Shown here: positions 45,801 to 59,895 of the stretch, one piece after another
Position numbering within the stretch: position 1 is the stretch's first letter
Layout: the number at the start of each line of letters is the position of its first letter
NCBI GenBank assembly: GCA_013365325.1
Contig: JABVXV010000118.1
Location: 1 to 64,000 of the forward strand
Length of the DNA: 64,000 nucleotides
DNA from: Dipetalonema caudispina
Lineage: Eukaryota > Nematoda > Chromadorea > Rhabditida > Onchocercidae
Direction of reading: 5' to 3'
Notes under the pieces: generated by a model
Database searches by the model: none
The model's input: the letters and a program-made list of their open reading frames with translations, nothing else
Told to the model about the DNA's origin: nothing
Position numbers and translations under genes: made by a program

Positions 45801-48800
45801 AATTTGACTCGATGTTCACCTGTTGGGTTGGACAGTCAGAATCAAAATTACAAAATTTCCCACTCAGATCGACTGTTGTTGCAGGACATTCTGTCATGTT
45901 GACTATAAAAATCAATAATTTAATATGTTTTCATATCTTATAAAAATCAAAGGTTTAAATCATCTCTCGAATAAAAAATTAGTAATCTGCACAATGTACC
46001 TGAGTTATTGTTTACCGAGCTAAATAATACTGACAAAGCAGAAATGTTGGTCATTGGGCACTGATTCAAGGGTATGCATTTAGAGGTTCGCCAGTTTACA
46101 GCATCTTCAAATACATATCCTAAAATTAGATACATGCTGGTATTGAATTACGATCTTTTAAATTAATCAATCAGATTCAGAGTTTTCATTTCAGAAATCT
46201 ACTAAATTATGCAAATTTTCTGAGAAAAAAATACTAACCTGATTTGCAGAAACATCCGGAGACACATGGCGAACAAGTTTGTGGTACTCGATTATTGCAT
46301 CCTATAGGACACGATGAAGCACAAGCCTGATACTCTTTCAGTGAATCGGAACAATGGGAACCACATTCAGTAGGAAGTACGCAACGTGAATTGGGATTAC
46401 TTGAATCATGCAGTAGGTAAGGTTCACGACAGATGCAACCAGGAGTACAATCATTTGTTGTACATGCCGCTTCCGGATTCGAGCAACTACGTACGCATCT
46501 GCATGGGAATAATGTTGTCAGTCTTACCAAAACGACAGCTTAATTAATGACTGATTAATCATCAAACACACTCATAGCTTTTCACGAACACCTTGACTTG
46601 ATAAAATCTTTGCATATGCAATCGTTTGTATTTATCTGTATTAAGAAATACAAATTAACGAATGCTCAGTGATTAAGCAATTAACGAACAGTTGAAAGCA
46701 AAAATAAAAATAAACAAAGTAAAAGTAAATGGGTAAGTAATAAGTGAAAAACAAAGAAGAAAAGATGTAAATTGGTTTAACTTACTCGTACGAAAAGCAA
46801 TGTGTCCATTCTTTTCGAGGATCAGAACAAATCTGTTCTTGGATTGTTAATGAATTGCATTGATGTGGTAATACACATCGTGAATTCAAATTATAAGCAT
46901 CTAGTAAAATGTACGGATTACGACAAAAACATCCAGCCACACACTGAGTACCGCAAAAACCAGCGATTTGATTATTGCAACCAGCTGAAATAAAGGCAAG
47001 AGTTGCATAAAGGAAGAGTGAAAAAACAAGTGGGATCAATGACTTTTTTCACTGAGTTTTACTTCTTTTCTGGAATTTCAATTTTTGTTTTCTTTAGAAT
47101 CATAATTATTCTTATAGTGATTAAACATAAAACAATATGGCTAAGGTGAGGTAAGAAAAATGTGATAACCTGGACAGCCAGAACCACAGATCTGGAAATT
47201 CTTTAATGGATCACTGCATTGCATCACTTTCGGTTGAATAATTGAATCTTCGCGATGTTCAGGAAATAAATGTGGAGTATTAAGGGTCATAGGAGTCATT
47301 GTTACGAAGTGCATGGTAGCATTTATTGGAGAATAGTCTCCTAATAATAGGGGGCAGTAGACGGGTAGGATGCATCTAAAGTTCAAAACGATTTTCTTTA
47401 TTTCCAACTTCATTCAAATTCTATCTGAATGAAGTAAAAGACTTGAAAATTGAACTAGTCACTAAAATCGTCAAAGATCCAATATGGGTGACAACAATAG
47501 GTCAATCCAAATCATTCACAAATTTGAATTCTCACTTGTTGTTCACTATTTATTTTGTCAAAATTTAGTCCAGAAATTAGCTACTAAACCGAAATTAAAA
47601 ATCACCTAACATTCTAGTTCTAGAACCAAACTCTTACAAAAATTGTCGAAAGTTAGTTAGCTAAATGATAGTATCGCTGCAAACAATCTGAAAAGTGTTT
47701 GGAATTCTCAAAGGTGATCAAGGTGATCTAACTAAAAAATCATAGGAAGTAGCTGAAAAATGTTCACCTGGAATAGATCGGATCATCACCATTCTCTAAA
47801 ATATATGGAACTTTGCAAAAGCATCCTTCCACACATCCTTCAACTTTACATTTTTCAATTTGAGAGTAGCAAGAAATTGGACAAATTGGACCACAAGTTC
47901 TATATTCACGTAGAGGATCGATGCAACGTTTTTTTGTTTCAGTAATCTGTTGAGGACAATCACTCTGCGGGATACACGGTGCATGAAGGTCATTTCTTTG
48001 ACGAATGAAACCTGAAGAGGATATTATTTACATTTTATTTAAATTTCGATCAGTTATACCCTACAGAGTTATTTCAAACGAACTCTGCAATTTTTTGAAC
48101 AAGATTCTTTGAGATGAATATTAGTTTTCACGATATATGAATCAATAATGGTTATCAATAATTTCTTATCGATTTTATTGTTATTTGGTGGTTAAATTTT
48201 TCTCACTCTCGTATCCGCAAACCTTAAATTCGATTTCTGGCAAACGGAACCATATAGAAATCAAATTTAAACTGCTATCAAGGCGGGGAATATTAGAAGC
48301 TTAGAAAATTATTTCATCTCTTATCATCTACTAATTTTGATCAATAATAAATATTTGGATTAGATTCTGAAAATGGAAGAGCAAAATGATATACTAAGTT
48401 AGCACACAACTTTACTCTTTCGAAAAGATAATTTGGATTAAAAACTGATCGGAAACCTGATTTGCATTGACATCCACTTTTGCATCGTTCAATAGAGCAT
48501 GGAATCGATGTTCTTGAAAAGCAGGCCGGTTGACATTCATCAACACACTCTACAAATTGTTCATTTTCGGCGCATATTGTTTTCACTGTTGTTGGATTGG
48601 ATAGTGAAAAGTGCGCTGTCACTGAGAATTGATCTGTAAGATAAATAGCTTTAAGTGATTCATTTCATTTTTGCCCTTCAATTTTCAAAAATGATCTATG
48701 AGATATAAAAAGAAATGTCCCTCAATCAAAAATATTTCACATGTAAAACTTTCTTAAGAAGGTATTGATTGTTACAAGTTGCTAAAATGCTAAATCAATA

Positions 48801-50601
48801 ACAGTCAGAAATTCTCATTTAGTGACTTTAGAAATGATTTAGTAAATTGGCAACGAATAAATGGAAATAATAAAATAGGCGAATATTTCTCTCTGAAGAA
48901 ATGCAAAAGTAAAAAAAAGGAAAGAATTATCAGTACCGGTAATATTAGAAGAACAAGCCAATCCACCAGTTAAAACCGGACAACATTTCTGTGAATCCGG
49001 ACAATCAGAATCACAATGGCAAAGTTTTGATGCATCAGTAAGAGATATTGGTTGATCCGGACATTGTCCAGATTTCATCCATAAACATTTATCTCTAATT
49101 TTACCACTTATATTCTGCAGTTGTTGTTTTGATTCCGAGCCTAGTCCTTTAGATAATATAAGGGTCGATTGGCTCTCTTGCTTTGAACCTGTCCAATTTT
49201 CCTGCTTTCGGCGCATTTCACGTTCACGCTTCTCTTCCACAATACGCTTCATTGCTGATCTCAATGCTTCACATGCTGCATTCAAATCTACCGTTTTTGG
49301 TTTTAGCGAGCCAATAATTTGGCCAAATCGTGAAACACACCAGCATTCTTCAGTTCCGGTGCGGCATTGTACCGCCCGATAGTGTTTTCCGGTAGGATCA
49401 CATTGAGGAATGTGTACACCGACAACATTATTGGTTGGTAGGTCGTTCAATACCCGACGTCGATGCTTCGAACAAACTATAAAAAGAGAGAGATATTATT
49501 TATACTGTTGTAAAAATGAGAAAATTTCTGATTTTCTAAATATCGAATGATGAAAGCAAAAATTGTTCCTTATTCTCTAGAGAAATAGAAAAACATGACT
49601 AATCAGAAACCTGAGCAACACTTTCTTCCTGCACAAATTTCATCATCAAGCATGCAATCCGAATCAGTACTACATTGTCGATGCCATGGACTTCCATCCG
49701 GACACATTTCTGACTTCTCGGAATCATATTTGAGAGCTGGAATACCAACAAATTCTATAAAAAATGCTTTGTGAGCTCTAGCAAAAGAAAATAATGGAAG
49801 TAGCTTAATGAAGACCATAATCAGAAGTAGCTTTATCTGACAAAATACGATTCAAAGCGATCGGGCATTTGTTTCTGGTCCTTTTAGCCCATGGATATTG
49901 TCTAACCTTAACTTCACTTTTCACTTATTAACACTTTTATAAACTTATTTCAATGTTAAATGTTGTTCGACGAATTCTCACTGTTTGTACAACCCTTCCT
50001 AATCACTCAAATTAAAACTATGATAAAATAAGACCCTAAATGATACGTACCAGAATCATCATTAGATGATGATACTGTCCTGCTAAATTCATTTTTAGGA
50101 CAACAGAAACCCTGCTTAGTACAGATCTCATCGGTGAAGCAATTTTGTGGAACACTACATTTGTAATACGAGAAACGATCATCACCGCAATTGACACATG
50201 TCTCTTGCGTCTCACAGATCCCTGAAACTTTTGGTTGTAAGGAAGCGGTGTTTATCAGATATCAACCAATTTTTCCATATCATTTCAAATCAAAAATTTG
50301 TTCTTAATTCTTTCCCAAATTATTAAAACGAGCATCACAAATCAGTTTCGATTAAATCCCAAGTTTGTTTTTTAACTTCTTACCAGCAATATCTTCTATC
50401 CATGTTATTATCACTATCATTATCATTGTCATTGACGATACAAATTGTCAATTTGTTATTTTTATAAGCTAAAAAGCTCTACAAACTTCAATGAACTTTG
50501 AATCAAAATACAAAAAAATTCTTACTTCGAAATCTCTGTGATCTTATGGAACTTGCAAATAGAATGATAAGAAGTGATAGTATTTTTGCGCAATTCTTCA
50601 T
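42810..50601 (-). CDS. Secreted WAP/thyroglobulin-1/TIL multidomain protein with C-terminal SOD-like domain
   Basis: Large secreted Cys-rich protein, a probable protease inhibitor. Minus-strand exons: 50601-50526, 50221-50051, 49754-49611, 49476-48937, 48633-48457, 48011-47768, 47375-47170, 46984-46786, 46498-46239, 46119-46000, 45902-45820, 45606-45366, 44976-44812 and 42968-42810, at least 928 residues; the 3' end is not found. Order: signal peptide (MKNCAKILSLLIILFASS), two Cys-rich WAP/EB-like modules, thyroglobulin type-1 (AVQC...CWCV), a charged helical linker, a WAP module (CHCDSDC..QKCC), five 10-Cys TIL modules, another WAP (CNFDSDC..QRCC), a sixth TIL, then a Cu/Zn-SOD-like domain (EGLPSGEHALIVHEAGD). 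Most introns are phase 1, typical of shuffled modules. The TIL-to-SOD junction also matches phase 1, and the SOD exon has no usable start of its own. The SOD part lacks its metal ligands. Without cDNA, two genes remain possible. Confidence 0.78.
45015..45038. repeat. Poly(A)/poly(T) tract
   Basis: An uninterrupted run of 24 A on the plus strand. On the minus strand it is a T-run inside the intron joining the last TIL exon to the SOD-like exon. Confidence 0.9.
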
Positions 50602-53600
50602 AAGTAACAACACCCAAAAATTCCTACACTCCGATCAAACAATTTATATTGCTGCGTGAAATTTCTGCAAAAGTAATAAATATGTTGAAAACGGAAGGCA
50701 AGAAGAGATGCGTAATGAGGTTGAAGGTAAAAGGAATTATGAAGATTGGAACAGGAGAAGGAAGAGGAAAAGGTAAAGGTAAAGGAGAATGGGCAATTAG
50801 GAAAAAGTGGTTTGATGGAGAAGAGAAGTCAAAATCTTTCCTGTATATTGCAATTTGTTCAAAAATTTTCTTTAAGTTTTCTTTTTTTTTTCATTTTTTT
50901 CATTTATTTTCTTTCTCCTATAATAATACTTTTTTACAGTCATCGGTAAACGATTGAAGAAACAAAAAAAAATCTGATGAAAATTGAATAATACTTAATT
51001 ACTCAGTTAAATTTTCCCGAACAAGATTTCTGAAAATAAATAAATAAATAAATGTAAGATTTCTGAAAAAATAATGGACTAAGCCAAATAATTTTATCAT
51101 TTAAACAACAACTTTATAGTCAGATTCAGGAATTACTTCATTAGGTTATTTGCTTGTTTATTTTTACCCATTTGTTTAATAAATTAAAAATCTTAAACAA
51201 CAAAGCTAAATGATGTCGAAAAAAATCAAAATTTCATAAATCAAATAGCGATTCATATTAACTGAATAAATGTTTTGAGTTTTATGAATTGGTCAACCTT
51301 TTATTTCATATATATTCTTGGCATAATTCAAAATTATTTGCAAGCAGGATAGAAATGTAAGGAAAAATTTCCGAATTTTTTTTAAGATCAAATGATCACG
51401 AGCAAAGTTCAAAATTATAGCCATCAATTAGCATGAACAGATGAAAAATAAACAACGTTTATTAGGATTTGTTGAGCTAGCTATTAATAAAATAATATGA
51501 TTATATAATATTTAATTGCATTCATAAATATCTGGATAATTGATAGGACGATAGGCAAAGGAAAGATTAATTTCCGAGATGAAGGGAATAGTTTCATTCC
51601 CGAAATAGGATAGTTTCCAAAATCAGGTTGAGGTCAATATATATTCGTCCTATGATAATAAAACTCTCATCGGCACTCCATGAAATAGCCTATAATCCGT
51701 TTTCAGCTGCCTATCCTCTGCACAACGGTTCAATTTTATGTAGTAAAATTTAATGAAATGTTGTGTTCGGCCCAGATTATTGCAAATATCAAAATCCGGA
51801 TAGTATCGTAATGAATGTTTGAAGGACTATTGCAGGAAACAAGCTATGACTATTAAATATTACACAGTTGAGTAAAATATATTCCTATATAATTAATAAT
51901 TTAACTTTCTCAACTGAAATGAATGAAAATTGTTTCTATTCAGGTAAGAAATCATTTGTTTTAGAAATCCATCATCAGTTAGGTTTGCACGGAATCGAAC
52001 AGATATCGCAACTGTGATTGTTGAATTTCAGATCAGTTGTAACTCAATTTAGTGTTCTGTGCTTCTCGTAGACAAAAATTAGCTCAAACTTTATTAAATA
52101 GAGATTAATAAAATTGATCTGAGATCAAGTGGTCAAGAAAGTGTGGATCAAGACAAATAGATGCGATCATTTAAAGGATATGCTGATTTTCTAAATCAAA
52201 AATTCCAAGTTTTCACTGATTTTAATATAGATTAAATAATAAATTATGCAGAATGTGTTGGGAAAATAATTGAGAATAATTGAATTTAAGGCAATTTGAA
52301 ATCCTCAGAAAGTTTCTCATCAATATTGTTTGAAGATTTAAAGAACTATGAATTATTGATTGCGTAATTAGCCAGAAATTAAATATATCCTTGTAGTATA
52401 AATAAATAAATATATTGTATATGTATTGAAAGATTTCCAACAGCAGTGAATATTGCGGTAGAGAGAATGAAACTTTTAATTCAAATTTTCTGATAATATT
52501 ATAATTTTGAAAAATCTATCCTAAAAAATAAACGACGAAGTAAAAGAGATTCTCATCTTTTAATTCTTAAGCCTAGCTTAATACAAAAGTATGAAACAAA
52601 GAACTGATAATTTCCTCAATCATTTTATCAATCGTCACAATTATGCCAATCTCTTAGTCTCACATTTAATTTCTGCAATAGAATATTTTTTTTCTTTTGA
52701 AGTTTTAATTAAGTAAATTCTACTCTTTTTAACCATAATTTTATTATAGCAACAACTATGATATTATGTTAATAATTATTTTTATTAGAATAACTTTTAT
52801 TGCTGTTACTGCTGTGACATCATTATTGTTTATCATTTCGGTTATCATCGTTATTATCACAAACATTTCTTAGATATTTTTTCTCAAACATTGTTTTTTT
52901 AAAAAAAGAAAACAATCTGTTTCTTCATAAATATTTTATTAGTAATAATGTAGCTAATAATTTGTTTATGAAGTGAGAAATCAAAGAATAAGTTGAAAAT
53001 TATTCCAATTTTCAATTTACACTCATATAAAAGATCATTAAATTGTTAAACAGCTGTTTGAAGATGCTAATCAGATGTAAAGTTTGTGATATGCTATGAT
53101 AAGTGATTGAAATGATAATTGAGAATTTTTAAGAAGAAATGAACAAGCTTGAAGATATCAGGCACCTTTCATCTATCTTCATCACTTCCTTTCTTCCCAA
53201 TGTTTTTGACTGATTAGACTCATTTTAAAAGCAGTTGCTTAAATACATCCGTTCCTTAAATCTTTTCATTCATTCATTTAACCTTCCTATATTTAATGGC
53301 CTATTTTATTTTGAACAAACTATTCAAATGGTTTGTTGTTTTTGCTATATAGCAATTATTGATGCTTTATTTTATATGTCTGTTTTCTTCCAGCTGTGGA
53401 TGTTTTCCGGAATTCGATTTTTTCTTTTTTAAAAATTTTGCAATTTTAAATTTTCAAAACATGTTTATAGCTTAATAAAATTTGAAAAAATTGGCCGACA
53501 TTTTCAGTGGATTTGATCTTTCGCTGCAAAATATTTGCTGTTAACTGTTGATAAAATTGAACTTACTTAATTTCTAGGAAATATTAATTCCTTAACTTAA

Positions 53601-55453
53601 AGAATTATGTATAAGATTGTAAAGAAGTGGGATTTGGTTTACAAAATTCTATTCATAAATTTTGGTAATTAATTATAAATTTTCTGCTTGTTCAAAATTC
53701 AAATGAATTATCGTTAATGTAATCTCACAGGTAGCTACCAATCAATGAGGTTCTGCTTCCAATCGATACTTTTATTTATTCTCAGGAATGAGATTTATTG
53801 ATCTCATAGTCGGTTCAATGAAATGATGTGAACTTTGTCGGTTGTTTTTATGAAGTTAAAAAAACTTCAACTTACTATTTTTGTTCCAGCAATAGAGCAA
53901 CTGTTTATTTATCTTCAAGTTACTTTTATTTGCTATCTGTCTTGCTCTATCAGAGGGAATTATTGTTCTCGGTAATGTTGTAATAGTAGTATCTTATATG
54001 TATCTGTAGTACAGAAAAAGTTGTAAGTATTGTTTCATGCTGAAAATCGATTCTTCGAAACCTCTTGAAATATCCAATAGAAATAAAAAAGTTTTCGAGA
54101 TAACTCACAATTTATCCAACAATCAGACAATTTGATTGTTCTTTAAATCTTTTAAAATTTGAGAAGATTCTAGATGAGTGAATTGAAAACTTTTGGAGTT
54201 CATATTACCAGAAATCTGTTCAACATCATTCATAATTAATTATTTCTGCGGACTGACTCTTCAACTTTTCATTTTCCAACATGCGTTCTACGTCATTTCT
54301 GTGATACCTATACTTGTAATTTAATACTATTTGTAGTAATTCCTATTCTCTAATCCTATTTTATATTTCGTTATATAAAAATGAAGATATTGATCATTAG
54401 ATAGAGTAGGTTTCTAATTGTGTGAGTAATGCTGAATGGTCACTTGTAAATGTAAATTGTTTATAACTAACTATTAATTGGTATGCAATGATTAATGTGA
54501 CAGAAAGTTATTTGCACCTCCATTTAATCAAAGATTTAATAATTAGCTGAGCAATGGATAGAACAAATAGAGATGTTCAACTAATTGTGCTGTTTATTGT
54601 TTTAGTTTGCCACTGTAAGGTCGATCAAATTCGACGTATAACAAAGCTATTCCGATGATCGTTTTAGCGTGAAAGATGTGACATAGCATGATATAACGCA
54701 AATGACCATTTAATGTGTTTCCACGTGATCTGATTTATATTAATAATATCTTTTACATTTATTAGCAATAATTTCATACAGATTTCCAGAAAGTTTTACA
54801 TAATTTTTTCAAATTTCATAACTCTTTACCTCAACAGTTCAATTACAAAAAATGATTACATAATTCCCTTTCTAATATATCATTCTATTCCGGAAAACTA
54901 AAGAGGTTATCAGAAATGTTATGTTCGCTTTATCGGTTTCCATATGGTTCAAATTTTTCAACACATCTAATTATTTGTTTCCGGATTGAAATGGAATCGT
55001 AAAATCCGTAATATTACAGGTTGTCGAATTTTGACCAGAGGAAAGATTTGCAACAGTGTGTCTTTATAATTTACAAGAAAGTCATCTAATTAATTAATCT
55101 TTGCAGTAGAATACGAATATTCAAATTTCGCTATCATTTGTTGTTTAGCTAGTGCGATGTTCTTATCAGGTAAGCCATTCCTTTAAATTATCTCTTATCA
55201 TGGGAAAGTTCAACAAGCTTTTTTTGACTTTTTATCTCTTCCAATGTTATGATATTTGTTGTTTTGCTAACGCTTATGATAAATGACGGAAGTTGTGAAA
55301 TGACGAACGAAAGTGTAAGAATTACATTTCTGTCAGAATCAAAAAAGTATTTCAATGATATCGATAATGTTAAAGAAACTCTTATCAAATGCTTACACTT
55401 TTTAATATCATTTAATTTTAATTGATGAATAGAGCAGTGGAAGCATCAGGAAA
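50602..55453. other. AT-rich divergent intergenic region
   Basis: Lies between the starts of the inhibitor gene (minus) and the BTB gene (plus), so it should hold both promoters. Includes a GGTAAA-type repeat near 50762-50787 and an AAAT run near 51037-51052. No supported exon. Confidence 0.5.
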
Positions 55454-58400
55454 ATGGCAAATTTCATCAAGAAAATAGTTGATCGAGCTAGATCTCGGTC
55501 GAAATCACCGGTAAAATGTCAACGAAACGATTATGAGTTATGGCAACGAATGAAATATCAGCAACAATCTTCTCATTATGGATCACCGACCGCAATATAT
55601 GATTATTTTGTACATCCAAAATACGAACCCCAAATTCAGGACTTTCATGCAAGTGTTTTATTTTGCTTAAACTGAAAGTAATGAGAATTAGTATTTTTAT
55701 GGTTCCTATGATTTTTGAAAATAGCTCTTCTTTAAATTAAACAGGTTGTATACTATTGTATTATTCTTTAGAAAATTACTTTCAAACCGGTAAAAATAGC
55801 TTCACATTTCTTTCATTCTATTCATTGACATCAAGAAAAATCTCATCATTTCTATGTTTGAAATTATCGATGTCAATGAATATTGTTGAAAGTTTTTTTT
55901 TTTTTTTTTTAAATTTCTTCCTGTTTTTAATCAATGATATATTTACAGCTTTTCGTGATTATTAGTAACTTTGTAGTAAGTTGAGAGATGACAATAATTA
56001 CTGCAATACGAAACTGTAACGGGAATATTTCGGGAGATTTAGCTGGAAGAGGAAGCGTAAATATGTGAGGTTACTTGAAAGCTAAGATGTGAGATCTTCT
56101 CAGCTGGTTCACATATCTAATTATGTATTACTGGCAACTTTTGCAGTATCCACACATCAGTTCAACGTGATAAAAGATATCATTAATGTCCGTTTGTTCA
56201 GGATTTAAAAAGGTCTTAATAGGGGTAAATTTCATATATTTTTGATGCTTTTAAATTAGTAAAACCATAAAGCGAGCATTAGTAATTTTTTTATTCTTAT
56301 CATTTTGATATTGTTGAATGATACAGGAAAGTCATCGATGGGATGTAGGCCCAATTGATACAAGCCCCCAGTCTACCGCGTCACATCAATCGGATATTGT
56401 CCATCCTGACAAAGAATTAACTCCAAGACAATCAACTCTGATTCACGTAAGTTCTGCAAACATTACATTTTCAACAATTTTATTCAATCTTCTTTAGGTG
56501 ACAAATCAAATATAAGTAAATCTGATCAATTTGTAACATATGAAACGAGTTCCGATTGAAATTTTTGTTTTGAAAAACGGTAGAAATTCTTTGATTTATA
56601 AATGCAAAAAAAAGACAAATTGCAAGGTAATTGTAGAATTTACTATTAATTATTTATGTATGTGAAATACATCACTTCAAATTGATTTTTACTGACTTCG
56701 AAATTATTTTCCAATAATTTCCGGAATTTTTTCTACTCTTTTAAAGAGTGACGTAGTGGATAAGCATAATGAAACGCTCGATTCATTATCCACTCCTGTA
56801 AATAATTGGGAACATCAATCTAACGCGTCAATAGTAAGCACTAAACAAGAGGATTTCAATCAGAGAAAAAAACATATCAATCGACCTCGATCAATCAGTC
56901 CACAGAAAACACCGTTAACATCACTCGATGAAACTTTCAAAAAAAGTCGCTCAAAGTAAAATTATCCATTTTTTCTATTCTGAATAATATTGCTGTGATT
57001 CTCTGGCGATATTCCTTGATGAGATCAGATATTGTTGTGATCATGCACTTGCTGAAATATTGTTGTATGATTGATTTTTTACATCAAACTTTTGATCATT
57101 TGCAAACTAATTGCAGCAATTTGAAAAAGTGAATTGTAAATACAGTCAGTTTTTCAGGTCACCAACTAAAAGATTCCCACAAATCTCAGAAACTTTTGAT
57201 TATTTATCACCACAATGTCAATTGGGGGGATGTTCGGCAACACTTATTGTTCAGGTAATTTATTCATCACTGATAATCAACTGGAAATTTCTCTACTTTT
57301 CCTGAAATTTTATTGATCAATTTATAATGAATTTAATTGTTTCACGGACTTTTTTTTTACAATAAAATCTCAGAATCCTAATTGTAGGATACAAAATTTT
57401 TGGTTTGTAAACATCAACTTTCTCATGTCAGCGATTACTTTCGAGCCTTATTTTTGGCCAACAAATCAATATCCAAACCAGGGACGCACCATAGTTCGTG
57501 CAACGAATTTGCCGTTGTTGTCTCATCGTTTAAACATCCTCCACCAGCCCTACAATTTAAATGGTTTTTGGAAAGTGCCATCCAAGGTCACGGCTTTAAC
57601 GATATCACAGGTATTACAAACAACACTGTAGGTTGGATTATAAGACGAACCAAGAAGTGCATTCAAAAAATATACCTAAATTTCCCAATATATTATTTCA
57701 TTTCATTTTTATCTGACCAATGATTTTTCAAAAGGACCATCATCATATTGATCATAAAATGCTATTCAGATATTTGAATAACTTAAAATATTTAGTATTT
57801 CAGCAATTTCGGAAATGAAACCTTAATAAGTTTACGATAGCTTCTAAACTAAGATACAGTATTTTAGTATTTTTAATTACAGATGATACATTGGAAACAT
57901 GTATGAGGTTGTCAAAACGATTTCGTGCTAAATACTTGGAAATTAAATGTGCCAAATACATTCAAGATAATGTGAGCGTTTGGATTTATACTTTTCAAGT
58001 AAATATCTAACTAAAGAAATTACAGCCAAGCATACATTGTATTACTAATTAACAAGGATATAAAATTAAATTAGTAAAATTTGTAATATAGTCACTAACC
58101 TTTGCACTATTTACCCAATGATGCAGTTGTTTGAAGTTATTACAACAATTTTTTAAATTTTATTTCTCACATTTTCTGATAGTATTGTTTGCATTACACC
58201 TTCATTACTGCATGATACATAATATAGCATTGTTCGAGGACAACAATGGCGCAGCGAAAAAGTCCTTGAATTAAAATTCTTAAATCTCAGAATTTGAATT
58301 TATTACTTAGACTGTAGGTCAGATTTAACACAATTTTTTACTTTAAAATATGTAAATCTTTTAAAATCTATTTCATCACTTCCAAAATTTCCAGGTAGCT

Positions 58401-59139
58401 AAAAGGACTCCAATGGTAGCATTGTGCTGGTTAAATTGGGTACTGAAGCATAAATTCGATCGGGCCACACATGATGCTTGCCTTCCCTGTGTTGCTGCAG
58501 CTTCGGTACAATGTCTGGAAGAACATCGGAATTTAATCTCTGAACGATTGTTAGCTGATTTATTGGCTGCTAAACTGAGGACGCTTTACGATCAGGTTTA
58601 CGCTTCTATCTTGCGGAATTTTAGTACTTGTCGATAGTGTATTTTTAATTTTCAAGAGAATCTCTCTGTTGCAGGCGGTTACCGTCTTTCAAACAATTCA
58701 TAGTATGGATCATTTCTATGTGGATGTTTTGAAATGTCCAACTTGTGGACGTGAACGAGAACAAGGAAAAGTTCGTATACAAGCTAGTCCTTGCAGGTAT
58801 CCATAATTTTTGTTTTTTGTTTCTCGGAAAACTTCGCAATAGTTTAAAATTTGTTTTGTATTTAAGAATTTAATTAAAGTTTTTAAAGTTTGTTCAGTAA
58901 ACATTTGGGATTTTTTTTTTTTTCCCAGGAAAATGCTTGGTTGTGAACGATGTTTGAGGGAGTACGGTTGTAATTTGAGCGGTAAAGATCATAAAGATCT
59001 TCAAGCATCTTATCAATGTGAGCATGGTGTGGTAACATTAAATGATCATACAGCTGATTGTCAATGTCAAATTCCCTTATTAGCCTCACATTTGAGGGGC
59101 CTACAATATCATTTTCCATCACTCACTAATCATCATTGA
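55454..59139 (+). CDS. BTB-domain protein with BACK-like region and Cys-rich C-terminus
   Basis: Exons 55454-55648, 56327-56446, 56747-56955, 57158-57254, 57388-57610, 57883-57971, 58395-58595, 58675-58796 and 58929-59139 join in phase to give 488 residues. Residues 1-190 are low-complexity, with RSRSKSP, RPRSISP and SPTK, possible proline-directed or SR-type phosphosites. A BTB fold follows (about 195-310): ATLIVQDTKFLVCKH, then HVSDYFRALF. A helical region (VAKRTPMVALCWLNWV onward) resembles BACK. The C-terminus carries regularly spaced Cys/His: CPTC (399-402), SPC, CERC, CEH and CQC, which look zinc-binding. BTB proteins often bridge substrates to CUL3 ligases, but that role is not shown here. 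Intron 1 needs a GC donor (cat|gcaagt) to keep the frame; the nearest GT donor leads to a stop. I cannot name an ortholog. Confidence 0.85.
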
Positions 59140-59443
59140 TATCTCTTCCTTTTTTTTCTTTGCTTCAAATTGTACCTTACAATTGCTGTAAGTTATATTT
59201 TTCATTCATATTTTTGACTGTCTACGTTTAATTTTATAAGCGATTATATATTTGATTTCAATTTTATGGCATTGTTGCCCAAAAATCATTTCTTTTAGCA
59301 ATCGGCACCATTCTATTAAACTTGAAGCAATCCTTTTGAAAACCTAAATTATCAAACTTCTCATCATAAAGTTTTATTATGGTGAAAATTTCCAAAAACT
59401 ATTTTATGACTATCAACTTACTGACCATTGGTTGACGATCGAC

Positions 59444-59449
59444 AATAAA
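59444..59449 (+). terminator. AATAAA poly(A) signal for the BTB gene
   Basis: AATAAA about 305 bases after the stop codon. Confidence 0.3.
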
Positions 59450-59799
59450 TGATCTATTTGTATAAACTAAACGGAAAATTCAATACTTAATTTACTTTTT
59501 CTCAACCATATTTCTCTTCCCAATACGTAAGTTGTCAACTGGGATCACGCATGTATCCTCTTTAATTGATTCTACGCCATACGATGAACATTGACATTAA
59601 ACAATCCTTCATGTATTTATTTCAAGACTTGAGTAAAAATATCTTTTACATGTTATATGAAAGTTAACCATGTCATATAACGAATAATTTAGTAATATTC
59701 AAGAATTATGTGAATTTATCTTTCGGCGATCTCTTCAAATTACAAGCACTATTCAATTCCTGTTATTATTTTAATTAATTTATTGGAAATTCAAGGAGC

Positions 59800-59895
59800 T
59801 CATGCTTTAACATAATAAGCTGCATGTCTCGTAAAACGATATTCTGGAAGAACATCCGGCAGTAGTAATGATCGCTCCATTTCATTTGCAATGTA
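59800..59895 (-). CDS. Possible C-terminal exon of an unresolved gene
   Basis: After a minus-strand acceptor (gaatgtag) a 31-codon frame reads YIANEMERSLLLPDVL, then PEYRFTRHAAYYVKA, to a TGA. The composition is protein-like and less AT-rich than its surroundings. A second frame over the same DNA, from the acceptor taagcag at about 59903, is also open, so the true frame is unknown. No family recognised. Confidence 0.25.
   Translation of the reverse strand, partial: YIANEMERSLLLPDVLPEYRFTRHAAYYVKA

Noticed and set aside
49603..49818. Frame starting MVFIKLLPLFSF that looks like a signal peptide for the inhibitor gene
   Set aside because: Its first part is intron. Phase and the ttatag acceptor place the exon start at 49754, and the real signal peptide is at 50601.
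50649..50957. 102-codon plus-strand frame rich in Gly/Lys
   Set aside because: Comes from a GGTAAA-type simple repeat, then a T-rich tail; no domain or splice context.
57425..57631. 68-codon frame in the BTB exon
   Set aside because: Out-of-frame shadow; the frame giving HVSDYFRALF is the BTB one.
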